A stretch of DNA of 64,000 nucleotides from JAYODW01 sp038116745. GTDB lineage: Bacteria > Pseudomonadota > Gammaproteobacteria > Ga0077536. Both the position numbers and the translations under genes were made by a program. Where the stretch lies: contig JAYODW010000025.1 of the NCBI GenBank assembly GCA_038116745.1, positions 1-64,000 on the forward strand. Reading direction: 5' to 3'. This document shows positions 16,610 to 25,216 of the stretch, one piece after another. The notes beneath the pieces are model-generated. The model was not told the origin of the DNA. It worked only from the letters and a program-made list of their open reading frames with translations, and made no database searches. The stretch's first letter is position 1; every line of letters begins with the position of its first letter.

Positions 16610-17306
16610 TACTCCGAGTGGGCGGCAGCGGGCCCAGAGTAGCCCGCACTCGGAACAGCGCATGACCGCTGCGCTGATATTTCCTTTCGAAGGCGCTTAA
16701 CGGGAGCTCGGGACGGAAGAGCTCCGCGCTGACTTTAAGTCCCGTCCAGCAGCCGATGGCCTGTGCAGACTCGTCGGCGTAAAGCGCCCAGTTGGTCCGC
16801 ATTTCGAACGCTCCGCCGAGCGCGAGCAGGTCCGCCATCGCCGGGTTGGCGTGCCAGCGCCGGGTCAGATGACGCGGCTTTGGCCACGGGTTGGGATAAA
16901 GGAGAAAGTGGTGTAGCACAGGCCATCCGGCGATCCGGGCGTGCGCCCACAGCGCCGGCAGATCAGCGCGGATGATGCGCAGATTGTCGGGTCGAGGAAT
17001 GTCGCCGGAGGCTTTTCGCAGGCGTGAGGCGCTGCGGTCACAGGCGATCACCAGGCACTTCGGGAACCGTTGGGCGAGAGCCCTGCTGGACAGACCGGTT
17101 CCGCAGCCGCTATCCAGCACGACGGGCAGGCCCTGGTCTGCGATCAGCCGATCGAGCGCTGCAAAAAGCCGGGTGAACCTTTCATCTTGAGGACGTCGAT
17201 GCGGGTTGGCTCGGTATCGACGGATCAGGCCGGGCAGGCGGGGATGCGGCGCCGATTGATCGCTCGCGACTGGACGCGAGGCGTGCTCAGGACGACAGCC
17301 TGACAC
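16548..17306 (-). CDS. TrmB-like tRNA (guanine-N7)-methyltransferase family protein
   Basis: SAM-dependent methyltransferase of the TrmB family. The nucleotide-binding motif is VVLDSGCGTGLSS, followed by LLYPNPWPKPRH (the TrmB PDPWxKxRH motif), TNWALYADES (the TDxxxYA motif) and SAFERKYQRSGHALFRV (the TKFExR segment with Ser for Thr). The divergence suggests a paralogue or specialised form rather than the standard TrmB. The frame is open back to TTG 17318; GTG 17306 is a likely start, overlapping the end of pyrK by 20 bases. The C-terminal 20 residues are antisense to the glutaredoxin gene. Confidence 0.75.
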   Translation of the reverse strand: MSGCRPEHASRPVASDQSAPHPRLPGLIRRYRANPHRRPQDERFTRLFAALDRLIADQGLPVVLDSGCGTGLSSRALAQRFPKCLVIACDRSASRLRKASGDIPRPDNLRIIRADLPALWAHARIAGWPVLHHFLLYPNPWPKPRHLTRRWHANPAMADLLALGGAFEMRTNWALYADESAQAIGCWTGLKVSAELFRPELPLSAFERKYQRSGHALFRVRATLGPLPPTRSITPVTPSNREPSASARSRPD

Positions 17307-18180
17307 TGGCTGCGTCAAACACGGGGCCGTCGACGCAGGCGCGCTTCATGGCTTCTCCCTCGTCGGTTATGACCGATACACAGCAGCCTGCGCAGCCGCC
17401 AACGCCGCACGCCATGTACTCCTCGATGGAGATCTCGCAGCGAACCTCGAATTCCAGGGCAAGCGCCTGAACGGCACGCAGCATCGGCGTTGGGCCGCAG
17501 GCAAAGATCTCGACGTCGCCCAAGGCGTCTATGGATTGTTCAAGCCAGCGCCGTGCGAGCTCAGTCACATGCCCGCGATAGCAGCCAGGGAAGTTCTGCT
17601 GACTGGCGAGTCTTGAGGCGATCCCCCAGTCGTCCAGCAGAGGCACAGCGGCGATGCATTCAGGGTCCAATCCGTGGACCAGGATCTGTGACGGTCGTGC
17701 CTGGAATGGAAACGGCACCTCAGAGCCCATGACAACAAAGGGAGTCACCGGTGCCCTGCTGTGACGCATGTGCTCCGCGAGGAAGATCATCGGCGGGATC
17801 CCTACGCCGCCGCCGATTAACAGCGGGCGGGCACGATAACGCTCCAGACGGAAAGTGCGGCCGATGGGTCCGAGAACGCTGAGCGTATCGCCAACCCGCC
17901 TTTTGGCGAGCAGGCGGGTGCCGTGGCCGTGAACTTTGAACAGGATGTCGACCCACCCGGCCTGACTGTCCGCGCGCATCAGCGACATGGGCCGTCGCAT
18001 GGGCAGACTCGGGTCGCATTGAACATGAACGAACTGGCCCGGGAGCGCTCGAGCGGCAAGCGTCGGGCTGGACAGGCGCATGATGACCTGCTCTCCCGCG
18101 AAGTGTTCGATGGACACGATCGCCGCCTGCTCCAGATGCAGGGTGTTGCGATGCGGACGCAGCGTAGCCGCGGTATTCAT
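17287..18180 (-). CDS. pyrK: PyrK-like dihydroorotate dehydrogenase electron-transfer subunit
   Basis: Ferredoxin-reductase-type flavoprotein that in class 1B dihydroorotate dehydrogenases passes electrons from PyrD to NAD. The 297-residue protein has the FAD-binding segment RRPMSLMR (about 58-65), the NAD-binding LLIGGGVGIPPMIFLAE and ACGPTPMLRA. The [2Fe-2S] cysteines are in CGVGGCAGCCVSV with a further Cys in KRACVDGPVF. The ATG at 18180 follows the stop of the dihydroorotase-like gene by one base. No pyrD is in the window, so its partner is unknown; it could serve a PyrD encoded elsewhere or another dehydrogenase. Confidence 0.85.
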   Translation of the reverse strand: MNTAATLRPHRNTLHLEQAAIVSIEHFAGEQVIMRLSSPTLAARALPGQFVHVQCDPSLPMRRPMSLMRADSQAGWVDILFKVHGHGTRLLAKRRVGDTLSVLGPIGRTFRLERYRARPLLIGGGVGIPPMIFLAEHMRHSRAPVTPFVVMGSEVPFPFQARPSQILVHGLDPECIAAVPLLDDWGIASRLASQQNFPGCYRGHVTELARRWLEQSIDALGDVEIFACGPTPMLRAVQALALEFEVRCEISIEEYMACGVGGCAGCCVSVITDEGEAMKRACVDGPVFDAASVRLSS

Positions 18181-18181
18181 T

Positions 18182-19462
18182 TCAGCGTTCGAGTTCATAG
18201 ACCACGCGGCCGCCGACCAGCGTATGAGTGACCCGGCCGCGCAGCGTGTGGCCGAAAAACGGGGAGTTGAGGCCACAACTTAAAGCGGTCGATGCGTTCA
18301 GGATCCATTCGTGGCTCGGGTCAAAAATGCAGATATCCGCTCTTTCGCCTTTGACCAGAGTGCCTCCCTGCAGACCGAGAGCTGCAGCCGGCGCCAGAGT
18401 GCAGGCCGCGAGCGCCCGGGACAGCGGTACCCTGCCGCGCCCGACGACGTCCAGTAGAAGGGGAATGAAGGTATCGAAGCCGGAGATGCCGGGTGCAGCT
18501 GCCGCGAACGGCGCGGCTTTGGCGTCCGCATCCTGCGGCTGATGATGCGCCGAGAGTGCGTCGATGTCGCCCTTTTTCAACGCCGCGACGAGCTGCTGCC
18601 GGTCTCGTTGCGAGCGCAGTGGCGGTTGCACATTCGCTGCTCCGCTGTAGTTGCTGACCGCGCTGTCAGTGAGGCACAGATGGGCGAGGCCGACGTCTGC
18701 CGTCACGGCCAGGCCGTCGGCGCGGGCGCTGGTAATGTAGGGGACCGCCGCGCCGGTTGAGAGCGTGTGAAAGTGGGCTTTGACGCCGGTAGCCGCAATC
18801 AGCATGAGATCGCGGGTCAGACCGATAAGCTCGGCGGCAGCGGGTATGCCTGGAAGTCCGAGGCGGGTGCTCTGAGCGCCCTCGTGCATGACGCCCTTGG
18901 CCGACAGCCAGGGATCGGCCGGTTGCAGCACGACGGTCAGGTTGAGCGTGGAGGCATAGGCGAGCGCGCTTTTAAGCACGCTCGTGTCGCGCACGGGATT
19001 GTTCGCATTGGACACAGCGACGCAGCCGATATCTTTCAGCGCCTGCATCTCAGCGAGGATTTCGCCTTCCAGCTCGCGCGTCAGCGCGCCGATGCAGTGA
19101 ACGCGCGCACCGCGCACGCCGCGGGCGCGTTGGTGGATAAGCTCGACGACGGCCGGCGTGTCGACGACCGGATCCGTATCCGGTGTGGCGCACACGGTGG
19201 TAAACCCGCCGCTCGCTGCCGCCGCGAGCTCGCTCGCAATGGTGGCTTTGTGTTCCGCGCCCGGCTCGCGCAGGTGGGCGCTGATTTCGATCAGGCCGGG
19301 GCAAACTACGAAACCCTGCGCGTTGATCTCCCGCGACGCTTTGAAGCCGCGCGGTTTGCGCCCGATGCCGGCTACCGTTCCATCCTCGACCCACAGGTCG
19401 CTTACCGCGTCGAGGTCCTGAGCCGGGTCAATTACCCGGCCATTTCTGATCCGGATATTCAT
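18182..19462 (-). CDS. pyrC': Dihydroorotase-like protein with degenerate active site (PyrC')
   Basis: A 426-residue class I dihydroorotase homologue that is probably not catalytic. Where active enzymes read DxHxHxRxPG, this one reads EISAHLREPG, so the Asp and one metal His are lost. The DDG metal region is SNANNP. The HxED region is QPADP, and the TDHAPH region is SAHHQP, losing the catalytic Asp. One His is kept in KAHFHTLST. The fold-defining Gly/Pro positions and length are intact, so the gene is under selection as a protein. In Pseudomonas an inactive pyrC' product is a structural partner of aspartate transcarbamoylase; the same place and a four-base overlap with pyrB here support that role. 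Confidence 0.9.
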   Translation of the reverse strand: MNIRIRNGRVIDPAQDLDAVSDLWVEDGTVAGIGRKPRGFKASREINAQGFVVCPGLIEISAHLREPGAEHKATIASELAAAASGGFTTVCATPDTDPVVDTPAVVELIHQRARGVRGARVHCIGALTRELEGEILAEMQALKDIGCVAVSNANNPVRDTSVLKSALAYASTLNLTVVLQPADPWLSAKGVMHEGAQSTRLGLPGIPAAAELIGLTRDLMLIAATGVKAHFHTLSTGAAVPYITSARADGLAVTADVGLAHLCLTDSAVSNYSGAANVQPPLRSQRDRQQLVAALKKGDIDALSAHHQPQDADAKAAPFAAAAPGISGFDTFIPLLLDVVGRGRVPLSRALAACTLAPAAALGLQGGTLVKGERADICIFDPSHEWILNASTALSCGLNSPFFGHTLRGRVTHTLVGGRVVYELER

Positions 19463-20424
19463 GATGACGCGTGGGAGCCGATCACCATGGACATGACTGC
19501 CATGCGCACCGCAATACCATGGGTCACCTGCTGCAGGATGACAGACTGCTGTCCATCGGCGACGGCGGAGTCTATTTCCACGCCTCGATTGATTGGCCCC
19601 GGGTGCATCACAATGGCATCGCGGGCGGCGCGCCGCAGTCGTCGCGGGGTCAGGCCGTAAAGGCGGAAATACTCGTGTCCGCTTGGTAGCAGGGCACTCT
19701 GCATACGCTCCTGTTGCAGTCGAAGCATGACGATCACATCGACGTCGGTAAGGCCTTCATCGAGATCATGGAATATGGACACGCCTAGCTCTTCGATCCC
19801 GTCCGGCAGCAAGGTTCGCGGGCCGATCACCCGCACGTCGGGGACTCCGAGGGTCTTCAGGGCGTGGATTTCTGACCGCGCGACCCGCGAGTGGGCAATG
19901 TCACCGACGATCGCTACCCGCAGATCCTCAAAGCGCGCCTTGTGCCGGCGGATGGTGAACATATCGAGCAGCGCCTGGGTTGGATGCGCATGGCGTCCGT
20001 CCCCTGCATTTATCACGCTGATCTCCGCTGACACCTGGCGCGCGATGAACTCCGGGGCACCGCTGTCCTGATGACGGACTACGAACATGTCGGCTGCCAT
20101 GGCTTCGAGTGTCTTCAGCGTGTCTGAGAGTGTTTCGCCCTTGCGGGTCGCGCTGGCCTCGATATTCAGATTCATGACATCTGCGGAGAGGCGTTTTGCG
20201 GCGAGTTCAAAGGTCGTGCGTGTACGGGTGCTGGGCTCGAAGAACAGGTTGATGACCGTTTTGCCGCGCAAAAGCGGGACTTTTTTGACGGCGCGCTCGC
20301 CAACCACCGCGAATTGTTCAGCGTAGTCGAGGATTTCGAGCAGCAGCGCTCGCGGGATACCTTCGATAGTCAGGAAATGCTTGAGTCGCCCCTGGGCATC
20401 AAATTGAATCCCATCGCCGCTCAT
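19459..20424 (-). CDS. pyrB: Aspartate carbamoyltransferase catalytic chain
   Basis: Carbamoylates aspartate in the first committed step of pyrimidine synthesis. The 321-residue chain has the carbamoyl-phosphate motif FFEPSTRTRTTFE (about 62-74), the HPTQALLD motif (about 147-154) and HPGPINRG near residue 285. No pyrI regulatory gene follows; instead the overlapping downstream gene is the inactive dihydroorotase, as in the Pseudomonas-type class A enzyme. The start ATG has only a weak ribosome binding site. The 3' end overlaps pyrC' by four bases (ATGA). Confidence 0.95.
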   Translation of the reverse strand: MSGDGIQFDAQGRLKHFLTIEGIPRALLLEILDYAEQFAVVGERAVKKVPLLRGKTVINLFFEPSTRTRTTFELAAKRLSADVMNLNIEASATRKGETLSDTLKTLEAMAADMFVVRHQDSGAPEFIARQVSAEISVINAGDGRHAHPTQALLDMFTIRRHKARFEDLRVAIVGDIAHSRVARSEIHALKTLGVPDVRVIGPRTLLPDGIEELGVSIFHDLDEGLTDVDVIVMLRLQQERMQSALLPSGHEYFRLYGLTPRRLRRAARDAIVMHPGPINRGVEIDSAVADGQQSVILQQVTHGIAVRMAVMSMVIGSHASS

Positions 20425-20500
20425 GTGTTTTCAGGAGTAAAGTCTGACAGGACGCTTTGAGCGCTGGGGAGCGCGAGTGCGTTAGCCGGAGACGTAAAGA

Positions 20501-21016
20501 TCAAGGTCGACTGTCCCAGACTTCGAGCCGCAGTGGGTCGGGGCCGCGAAGCTTAACATGCTCATCGGCAGCGAGTTTCATGCGCATGCCGTAGACACTG
20601 GCATCTATGGGCAACTCCCGTCCGCTCCGATCGACAAGAACCACCAGCTGTATTGAGCGCGGCCGGCCGTAGTCAAAAATCTCGTTCATGGCCGCGCGGA
20701 TGGTTCTTCCGGTGAACAGAATGTCATCGACCAGCAGCAGGTCACGATCGTCTACCTGAATCGGAAGCTGCGAGGGCTCGACGGTGGGATGCAGTCCGAT
20801 ACGACTGAAGTCGTCACGATAAAAAGCGATATTGAGTTCGCCCACCGGCTCTGCGATCCCGAGCCGCAGGCGTAGCCGCTCGGCGAGCCACACGCCGCCC
20901 GTCCGGATACCGATCAGGAGAGGATTGTCGACGCCGGTTTCGGCGAGTTTCGCCTGCGTTCGGAGGCACATCTCATCAAGCAGGGCTTCAACATCGATCG
21001 CGGGATCTGAGGGCAT
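20501..21016 (-). CDS. pyrR: PyrR bifunctional regulator/uracil phosphoribosyltransferase
   Basis: The 171-residue protein is a phosphoribosyltransferase-fold regulator. The PRPP loop is LLLVDDILFTGRTIRAA, and IGIRTGG and the FYRDD segments fit PyrR. In Bacillus PyrR controls the pyr operon by binding attenuator RNA; in Pseudomonas the pyrR-pyrB-pyrC' order is the same but its mechanism is less clear. The ATG at 21016 has AGGAG about six bases upstream and follows ruvX by seven bases. I did not find a convincing anti-terminator in the 76 bases between pyrR and pyrB. Confidence 0.9.
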   Translation of the reverse strand: MPSDPAIDVEALLDEMCLRTQAKLAETGVDNPLLIGIRTGGVWLAERLRLRLGIAEPVGELNIAFYRDDFSRIGLHPTVEPSQLPIQVDDRDLLLVDDILFTGRTIRAAMNEIFDYGRPRSIQLVVLVDRSGRELPIDASVYGMRMKLAADEHVKLRGPDPLRLEVWDSRP

Positions 21017-21023
21017 AGTGCTC

Positions 21024-21431
21024 CTAGCGCGGTTTGATTGTCTCAAACCAGGTTTCGAGAATGATACGCGCGGCGGCTGCGTCCACCCCCAGGCGTGCTG
21101 CGTCAGCCGAGCCTTCCGCCGCATAGGAAGACAGCCTTTCGTCTATGAAATGTACGGGCTTGCCGTAACGTCCGTGCAGCCGTCCGGCAAAGCGATCAAT
21201 GGCCGCAGCCAGCGAGTGAGGCTTGCCGTCCGCAGTTCCCGGGCGTCCCAGAACAAACAGATCCGGCTGCCACTCGTGGACCAGGCGTCCGATGTCGTCC
21301 CAGTCGGGTCTATGCTGCTTGACCTTGATTGTACCTAGCGCCTGCGCGGTGCGGCTTAGATCCTGCCCGACCGCAGCGCCGATCCGGCGCAGACCGAAAT
21401 CGAAGGCCAGCACCGTGCGGACCGTGTGCAT
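21024..21431 (-). CDS. ruvX: YqgF/RuvX RNase H-fold nuclease
   Basis: Essential RNase H-like nuclease implicated in pre-16S rRNA 5' maturation and annotated as a putative Holliday junction resolvase. The 135-residue protein opens with the metal-binding LAFDFGLRRIGAAVG and has DLFVLGRPGTADGK, HFIDERLSS and a late Asp in DAAAARIILE. All four expected acidic positions appear present. The ATG directly abuts the yqgE stop codon. Confidence 0.93.
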   Translation of the reverse strand: MHTVRTVLAFDFGLRRIGAAVGQDLSRTAQALGTIKVKQHRPDWDDIGRLVHEWQPDLFVLGRPGTADGKPHSLAAAIDRFAGRLHGRYGKPVHFIDERLSSYAAEGSADAARLGVDAAAARIILETWFETIKPR

Positions 21432-21992
21432 TCAGGCGTGTCCGACCTCGTGTGACAGCGCATTGACATCGATGCCCAGGGCGCTGGCCGCAGCGGACCA
21501 GCGCTTTTCGGGTGCCAGCTTAAAAATAACCTCCGGGCTCGCAGGGCCACTCAGCCAGGCATTGCCCGCCATCTCCTGTTCGAGCTGTCCGGCGCCCCAG
21601 CCGGCATAGCCCAGCGCAAGCAGGCAGTCAGACGGCCCGGTGCCCTGAGCCATGGCCTCGAGGATATCTCTGGATGTCGATACGCCGATTTCGGGGGTGA
21701 CCGAGATCGTGGAATCCCAGGCGTTGCCGGGGCGATGAAGGACAAAACCCCGGTCGGTGTGCACCGGACCGCCCCGGTAGACAGGTTGCGCCGGTGAACC
21801 CGGCAGGTGATTGCTCAGGTTCATCTGCTCGTAGACCTCTTCCAGCGTAATTTCCAGCGGACGATTGATCACGATCCCCATAGCTCCCTCGTCGTTATGG
21901 ACGCAGACATAGGTCACGGTTTTCGTGAAATTCGGGTCGTCGAGCGCGGGCATCGCGATCAGAAATTGGTTGGTGAGGTCAAAGCTTTCCAT
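21432..21992 (-). CDS. yqgE: YqgE/AlgH family protein (DUF179)
   Basis: Conserved protein of unclear molecular function; the Pseudomonas homologue AlgH has been linked to alginate regulation. The frame begins at 22028, but the ATG at 21992 is preferred: it gives 186 residues and the characteristic start MESFDLTNQFLIAMP. Other family motifs are DPNFTKTVTYVCVHN, GAMGIVINRP, RGGPVHTDRGFVLH and GYAGWGAGQLE. It is translated just before ruvX, a conserved pairing. Confidence 0.92.
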   Translation of the reverse strand: MESFDLTNQFLIAMPALDDPNFTKTVTYVCVHNDEGAMGIVINRPLEITLEEVYEQMNLSNHLPGSPAQPVYRGGPVHTDRGFVLHRPGNAWDSTISVTPEIGVSTSRDILEAMAQGTGPSDCLLALGYAGWGAGQLEQEMAGNAWLSGPASPEVIFKLAPEKRWSAAASALGIDVNALSHEVGHA

Positions 21993-22045
21993 CAGCTGCA
22001 GTATTCCCGCCCTGAGGGAGATCCTCAAGTCACGCCTGCTGCGCG

Positions 22046-23044
22046 TCAGCGCGCAGAAAACTGCTGGTTGTTCAGGAATTTCCAGGTACGCGTGACGTGC
22101 AGGATGTCTACCTCTTCCCGTATATCGTCGGGGAAAGGGGCAAAGGGCGCGGCGAGTTCAACGATGCGTACAGCAGCCGCATCGAGGACTTTGTGTCCGG
22201 AAGACCGGCGGACGGTGATCTCGGCCACGCTCCCGTCGGGATAGAGCGCGACGTCTAGGAGCAGGTTGCCGGAAAGCTCGCGACGTCGTGCTTCGTCTGG
22301 GTAGTTGATGTTGCCGATACGCTCAACTTTTGCACGCCAGGCTTCCATGTAGGCGGCGTAGCGGAATTCCCGCGTGTTGGCTGAGATGTACTTCTGGCGC
22401 GGATTGGTCGCGCGCGCGTCCAGACGCTGCTGCACGTCGGCATTCAAGCTGGCCAGCGCAAAGGAGCGAGTCAGTAGCTGAGCCGCGGTTGGCAGCTGCG
22501 TCGGCGGGGCCGGCGTCTTCGGGACGGGCTCCGACACAGGTTCTTCGGTCGGATTGCCTTCGAGCAGGCGGTCTGCGGGGCCCTGAGCGGGTAGTGGTGC
22601 TGATGTCGGGGTGGCCCTCACCAGCAGCTCCGCGGCCTCGCGGGGTTTCTCTGCCCGTGTCAGCTGACTCTCCTGTTCTACCCGCGCGGCTGGCGGCGCC
22701 GGCGCGGGCGCGATAGCGGTCGGTGGCGTTGCGCTCTGCGCCGCAATCTCAGCCTTTTCCGACGGCAGTGGTGCTCTCACCGGCGAAGCGGGAGATGACT
22801 CGCTCTGCGCTTTTTTGCCGCCCCCCTGCAGGTTGGTCTGGGCCAGCGCTTCAGCTTTCTCCGGCGCTTGGGATTTCTCTGGAACGAGAAGGATCTCCAT
22901 CGCTTCATAGCCCGCCGCCGGATCGGGTTCGGGAGCAAAGCTCACCCCCAGAATTACCATTGCGTGCACGATGATGGCGACACACAGGGTCAGGCCAAAG
23001 CGATCATCGGGCGTAATGGCGGGCTTCAGCGCGACGCTGCTCAT
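22046..23044 (-). CDS. tonB: TonB-family energy transducer
   Basis: The 332-residue protein has one N-terminal membrane segment (about 17-36) and a long Pro/Ala/Glu-rich linker (about 45-195) suited to spanning the periplasm. The C-terminal TonB domain begins about residue 225 and shows VERIGNINYPDEARRRELSG and DGSVAEITVRRSSG. Such proteins couple the ExbBD proton-driven motor to outer-membrane receptors. No exbB or exbD lies nearby, and in Pseudomonas a TonB3 gene occupies the same place between gshB and yqgE, where it has been linked to twitching motility. A similar role here is only an inference. Confidence 0.88.
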   Translation of the reverse strand: MSSVALKPAITPDDRFGLTLCVAIIVHAMVILGVSFAPEPDPAAGYEAMEILLVPEKSQAPEKAEALAQTNLQGGGKKAQSESSPASPVRAPLPSEKAEIAAQSATPPTAIAPAPAPPAARVEQESQLTRAEKPREAAELLVRATPTSAPLPAQGPADRLLEGNPTEEPVSEPVPKTPAPPTQLPTAAQLLTRSFALASLNADVQQRLDARATNPRQKYISANTREFRYAAYMEAWRAKVERIGNINYPDEARRRELSGNLLLDVALYPDGSVAEITVRRSSGHKVLDAAAVRIVELAAPFAPFPDDIREEVDILHVTRTWKFLNNQQFSAR

Positions 23045-23113
23045 GATGCAGAAATCACGTCTGAGAAATTCCTGTGTTCCGGTCTTTGAGCGCGCTCACC
23101 AGACCTGCTCAGA

Positions 23114-24067
23114 TCACAGGCGGGCGAGGATGGCTTCCATCAGCATTGCGCCGATGTCGGTGCCGAACTGGGTCTGGATCTCGCGCGCGCAGGTGGGACT
23201 GGTGACGTTGATTTCAGTCAGGCGGTCTCCGATGACATCGAGTCCGACAAACAGCAGGCCTCGGCTGCGCAGCTCAGGGGCAACCCGCCGGCAGATCTCC
23301 TTGTCGCTGTCGGACAAAGGTTGCGCAACGCCGCGTCCTCCGGCGGCCAGGTTGCCGCGGAGCTCCCCGGCAGCAGGGATGCGGGCGAGGGCATAAGGCA
23401 CCGGCTGACCGTCAACAACGAGGATGCGTTTATCTCCCTCGCGAATAGCCGGCAGGTATCGCTGGGCCATGCAGAATCGCTGCTCCAGGGCTGTCAGCGT
23501 TTCAAAAATGACACTCGCGTTTTCATCAGAGCGGTGCACCCTGAAGACCGAGGCGCCCCCCATTCCGTCCAGTGGCTTGACCACGATGTCTTCGTGCGCG
23601 GCTAAAAAGCTTCTGAGATCCTGTTCACGACGGGTTACCAGGGTGGGCGGACAGACGTCTGAGAACCAGGCGGTAAACAGTTTTTCGTTAGCGTCTCGCA
23701 CTGACCGGGGATCGTTGACCACCAGCACACCGGCAGCCTGTGCACGCTCGAGTATGTAGGTCGCAAATACAAACTCCATATCGAACGGCGGGTCCTTGCG
23801 CATCAGGACACAGTCGAATTCGGTGAGTGCTTGTGCGTCTCCGCCGCTGTCCGGTCCGAGCTCGAACCAGCGCTCCGAGGAATCGAATACGGTCAGCGCG
23901 CGGCGGTGAGCCCGCGCCTCGCCATCAAACAGGAGCAGGTCGTCCAGCTCCATGTAATACAGCTCGAACCCTGCGCGCTGTGCGGCGAGTAACAGAACAA
24001 GGGTGGTGTCTTTCTTAGGGTTGATCCGAGCGATCGGATCCATGATAACGCCAAGGCGACGAGGCAT
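23114..24067 (-). CDS. gshB: Glutathione synthetase
   Basis: ATP-grasp ligase that joins glycine to gamma-glutamylcysteine. The ATG at 24067 gives 317 residues, as in E. coli (316), and the conserved start RRLGVIMDPIARINPKKDTT. The motifs LMRKDPPFDMEF, VNDPRS, DIVVKPLDGMGGASVFRV and the C-terminal EINVTSPTCAREI are intact. It is divergent from hemC and is the first gene of the long minus-strand run that ends at 16548. Confidence 0.95.
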   Translation of the reverse strand: MPRRLGVIMDPIARINPKKDTTLVLLLAAQRAGFELYYMELDDLLLFDGEARAHRRALTVFDSSERWFELGPDSGGDAQALTEFDCVLMRKDPPFDMEFVFATYILERAQAAGVLVVNDPRSVRDANEKLFTAWFSDVCPPTLVTRREQDLRSFLAAHEDIVVKPLDGMGGASVFRVHRSDENASVIFETLTALEQRFCMAQRYLPAIREGDKRILVVDGQPVPYALARIPAAGELRGNLAAGGRGVAQPLSDSDKEICRRVAPELRSRGLLFVGLDVIGDRLTEINVTSPTCAREIQTQFGTDIGAMLMEAILARL

Positions 24068-24272
24068 GGTGGCGAGGCTCACGGCAGGGTCTGGACGGCG
24101 CACACCTTACCACAGGAAAACTGCTAGCATGCTCGCGCTTTTGCCTTGATTTACAGCATATTCTTCAACTTTCGCAGGCCACAGCGCATAGCTCGCGAGC
24201 GCCTGCGGGCGTCGTCTTCTGGAGGCTTCATGACGCTCTCCGTCGCTTTGAGACCGAGGTAAGGGATCTGCT

Positions 24273-25205
24273 GTGACAAGACTTTCCACTGTGCGGATTG
24301 CGACCCGAGCGAGTCGGCTTGCTTTGTGGCAGAGCGAACACGTAGCGGCGCTGCTGCGCGCGGCGCACCCCGGAGTAGAGATAGAGCTTCTGCCGATGAC
24401 GACCACCGGTGATCGCATCACCGATCGCGCGCTCGCCGCCATCGGAGGGAAAGGACTTTTCATCAAGGAACTCGAAGTCGCGATGCAGGAAGGCACCGCC
24501 GATCTCGCCGTTCACTCCATGAAAGACGTCCCGGCAGGGCTGCCAAACGGCTTCGCGCTCGGCGCGATTCTCGAGCGAGAGGACCCGCGGGATGTTCTGG
24601 TTGCCGCGGCGCCCTGCAGCGTGGCCGAACTGGCGTCCGGCGCCCGAGTCGGAACCTCCAGCCTGCGCCGCCGGAGTCAGCTGCTCGCGCTCCGGCCGGA
24701 CCTCGAGGTGTTGGATCTCCGCGGAAACGTTCCGACCCGTCTCGCGCGGCTGGCTGAAGGGGCGTACGACGCCATTGTGCTGGCCGCGGCGGGCTTGAAG
24801 CGGCTGGCGCTGTTCGACGAGCGCTGCACGCTTCTGGAGCCTGACTCATTCCTGCCCGCAGTCGGACAGGGCGCGATTGGTATCGAAATCCGCGCTGGCG
24901 ATAAAGACGTTGCCGCGCTGGTTGGCGTGCTGCACCATCAGCCGACCGCAGACTGTGTAACCGCAGAGCGCGCGATGAACGAGCGACTGGGTGGCAGCTG
25001 CCACGCGCCTGTCGCCGGCTTCGCTCAGCTGGGGCCTGATCTCCTCTCACTTGAAGGTCTCGCCGCAAGTGTCGACGGCGCTGATGTAGTTCGGCAAACT
25101 GCGCGCGGTCCGGCAGCCGATGCGGCCGGGATAGGGGAGCGGCTGGCCGACAGCATGCTCAGAGCGGGTGCCGACTCCATTCTGGAGCGGGTAAATAAGG
25201 GCTAG
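24273..25205 (+). CDS. hemC: Hydroxymethylbilane synthase (porphobilinogen deaminase)
   Basis: Polymerises four porphobilinogens in tetrapyrrole synthesis. The 310-residue protein starts at GTG 24273 after AAGGGA and opens RIATRASRLALWQ. Substrate-binding and catalytic signatures GGKGLFIKELE, HSMKDVP, GTSSLRRRSQL and LDLRGNVPTRL are present. The dipyrromethane-cofactor Cys is in GGSCHAPV near residue 247. The next gene hemD starts 11 bases downstream, followed by hemX and hemY. Confidence 0.96.
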   Translation: MTRLSTVRIATRASRLALWQSEHVAALLRAAHPGVEIELLPMTTTGDRITDRALAAIGGKGLFIKELEVAMQEGTADLAVHSMKDVPAGLPNGFALGAILEREDPRDVLVAAAPCSVAELASGARVGTSSLRRRSQLLALRPDLEVLDLRGNVPTRLARLAEGAYDAIVLAAAGLKRLALFDERCTLLEPDSFLPAVGQGAIGIEIRAGDKDVAALVGVLHHQPTADCVTAERAMNERLGGSCHAPVAGFAQLGPDLLSLEGLAASVDGADVVRQTARGPAADAAGIGERLADSMLRAGADSILERVNKG

Positions 25206-25216
25206 CTGAACGCCGC

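Noticed and set aside
18767..19660. 297-codon plus-strand frame across pyrC' and pyrB
   Set aside because: It is antisense to two overlapping genes with strong family motifs and has no recognisable protein features.
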